Shown one piece after another: positions 4,275 to 5,095 of a stretch of DNA of 5,095 bases (position 1 is its first letter; each line of letters starts with the position of its first letter). This DNA is from an uncultured Paraprevotella sp. GTDB lineage: Bacteria; Bacteroidota; Bacteroidia; Bacteroidales; Bacteroidaceae. A program made the translations under genes and the position numbers. The notes under the pieces were generated by a model that saw only the letters and a list, made by a program, of their open reading frames with translations, did not search any database and was not told the origin of the DNA. The stretch is from the NCBI GenBank assembly GCA_900770805.1, contig CAAGLP010000169.1:1-5095 (forward strand), read 5' to 3'.

Positions 4275-5095
4275 TTACTGAGCCATTCCGTTGCGGCCGT
4301 GGATACGGCCACTGCTCAACAGACCATCATAGTGTCTCATCAACAAGTGACTTTCAATCTGCTGCAATGTATCGAGAACCACACCTACCAGAATCAGCAA
4401 GCTTGTACCTCCGAAGAACTGTGCAAATTCCTGTGAAACATTGAGCAGACCGGCCAATGCGGGCATACATGCAATGAGTGCAAGGAAAATAGAACCGGGG
4501 AACACCAAACGAGACATTATCTGATCAAGGTATTCTGCTGTATCATGTCCGGGACGAACACCGGGAATGAAACCATTGTTGCGCTTCATATCTTCTGCCA
4601 TCTGAACAGGATTCATAGTGATAGCGGTATAGAAATAGGTGAATGCTATAATCAAAGTAGCAAACACAATATTATACCAAACACTAGTATTATCGCTGAG
4701 GGCAATCAATGCTGCAGAGGGATTCTCACCTCCGCTCACCATCTGCAACAATGTCACAGGGATGAACATGATAGCCTGAGCAAAGATAATGGGCATCACA
4801 TTGGCAGCAAATATCTTGAGAGGGATGTACTGACGTGAGCCTCCAACCTGCTGGCCTGCGTATACACGCTTTGCATATTGAACAGACACCTTGCGTGTAC
4901 CCTGTACAAGCAGGATAGCAGCACAAATAACAAGCATCAGGATAACCAATTCAAGGGCGAACATAATCAGACCACCACCATTAAGGTTATTCAGACGTGC
5001 TACAAGTTCCTGTCCGAATGCCTGAGGAAGACGAGCGATAATACCGAGCATGATAATCAGTGAAACACCGTTACCAATACCCTTGTCGGTAATCT
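4275..5095 (-). CDS. secY: Preprotein translocase subunit SecY, C-terminal part (partial, start lies beyond the window)
   Basis: SecY is the inner-membrane channel of the Sec translocon; with SecE and SecG it moves unfolded proteins across, or laterally into, the membrane, driven by SecA or the ribosome. The frame stays open to the window edge and begins with ITDKGIGNGVSLII, the conserved start of transmembrane segment 5, so about 272 residues (TM5 to TM10 and the tail) are visible and roughly the first 40% is missing. Hallmarks are the basic 6/7 cytosolic loop (VSVQYAKR, visible residues about 70-76), the 8/9 loop motif PGVRPG (about 177-182; its Arg matches the SecA/ribosome-contacting Arg357 of E. 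coli) and FGGTSLLI in TM10. It ends in TAA 19 bases before map. In other bacteria rplO usually lies upstream, which cannot be checked here. Identification is secure. Confidence 0.97.
   Translation of the reverse strand, partial: ITDKGIGNGVSLIIMLGIIARLPQAFGQELVARLNNLNGGGLIMFALELVILMLVICAAILLVQGTRKVSVQYAKRVYAGQQVGGSRQYIPLKIFAANVMPIIFAQAIMFIPVTLLQMVSGGENPSAALIALSDNTSVWYNIVFATLIIAFTYFYTAITMNPVQMAEDMKRNNGFIPGVRPGHDTAEYLDQIMSRLVFPGSIFLALIACMPALAGLLNVSQEFAQFFGGTSLLILVGVVLDTLQQIESHLLMRHYDGLLSSGRIHGRNGMAQ
4781..4811 (-). promoter_or_regulatory. Candidate Bacteroidota-type promoter inside secY
   Basis: On the minus strand TTTG (complement of 4808-4811) is followed by 19 bases and then TATCTTTG (complement of 4781-4788). 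This fits the known Bacteroides -33/-7 consensus TTTG and TAnnTTTG with its usual 19 to 21 base spacing. Transcription would start near 4775 and run towards map. However, both boxes come from Ile-Phe-Ala codons of SecY, so coding constraint alone may explain the match. Confidence 0.3.

Noticed and set aside
4256..4312. Longer map reading frame starting at the ATG at 4310-4312
   Set aside because: It would overlap secY by 38 bases and its extra 19 residues resemble nothing in type I MetAP; the family start is the Met at 4253-4255.
1..5095. Mobile elements, CRISPR arrays, tRNA or rRNA genes, or a defence system
   Set aside because: The window is filled end to end by a conserved housekeeping operon, and none of the hallmarks of these features is present.

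Overview
The window is a stretch of a conserved translation and transcription gene cluster from a member of the Bacteroidota, most likely order Bacteroidales (Bacteroides/Prevotella-like). The reasons are the gene order secY-map-infA-rpmJ-rpsM-rpsK-rpsD-rpoA-rplQ, close likeness of RpoA, IF-1 and L36 to the Bacteroidales versions I remember, A/T-rich start regions without Shine-Dalgarno motifs, and a zinc-less L36. I cannot fix the genus from this sequence alone.

All nine genes lie on the minus strand, so the operon reads from high to low coordinates. It begins with the C-terminal part of secY (4275 to beyond 5095, cut by the window edge), then map (3464-4255), infA (3221-3442), rpmJ (3092-3208), rpsM (2684-3064), rpsK (2286-2675), rpsD (1644-2249), rpoA (642-1634) and rplQ (148-633). 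Gaps are only 8 to 36 bases, so the genes are almost certainly co-transcribed. A strong rho-independent terminator at 91-126 ends the unit. The last 90 bases (1-90) hold no gene that I can support.

The products work together in gene expression. SecY forms the membrane channel for nascent secreted proteins and MetAP trims their initiator methionine. IF-1 helps start translation. S13, S11 and S4 build the head, platform and body of the 30S subunit, L36 and L17 belong to the 50S subunit, and RpoA nucleates RNA polymerase assembly.

There is no mobile element, CRISPR array, RNA gene or undescribed system here. The points worth a second look are small: loss of zinc ligands in L36, a divergent loop in IF-1, a repeat-bearing acidic tail on L17, tandem stop codons after four genes, a repeated start-region string, the absence of Shine-Dalgarno motifs, and a good match to the Bacteroides promoter consensus inside secY.
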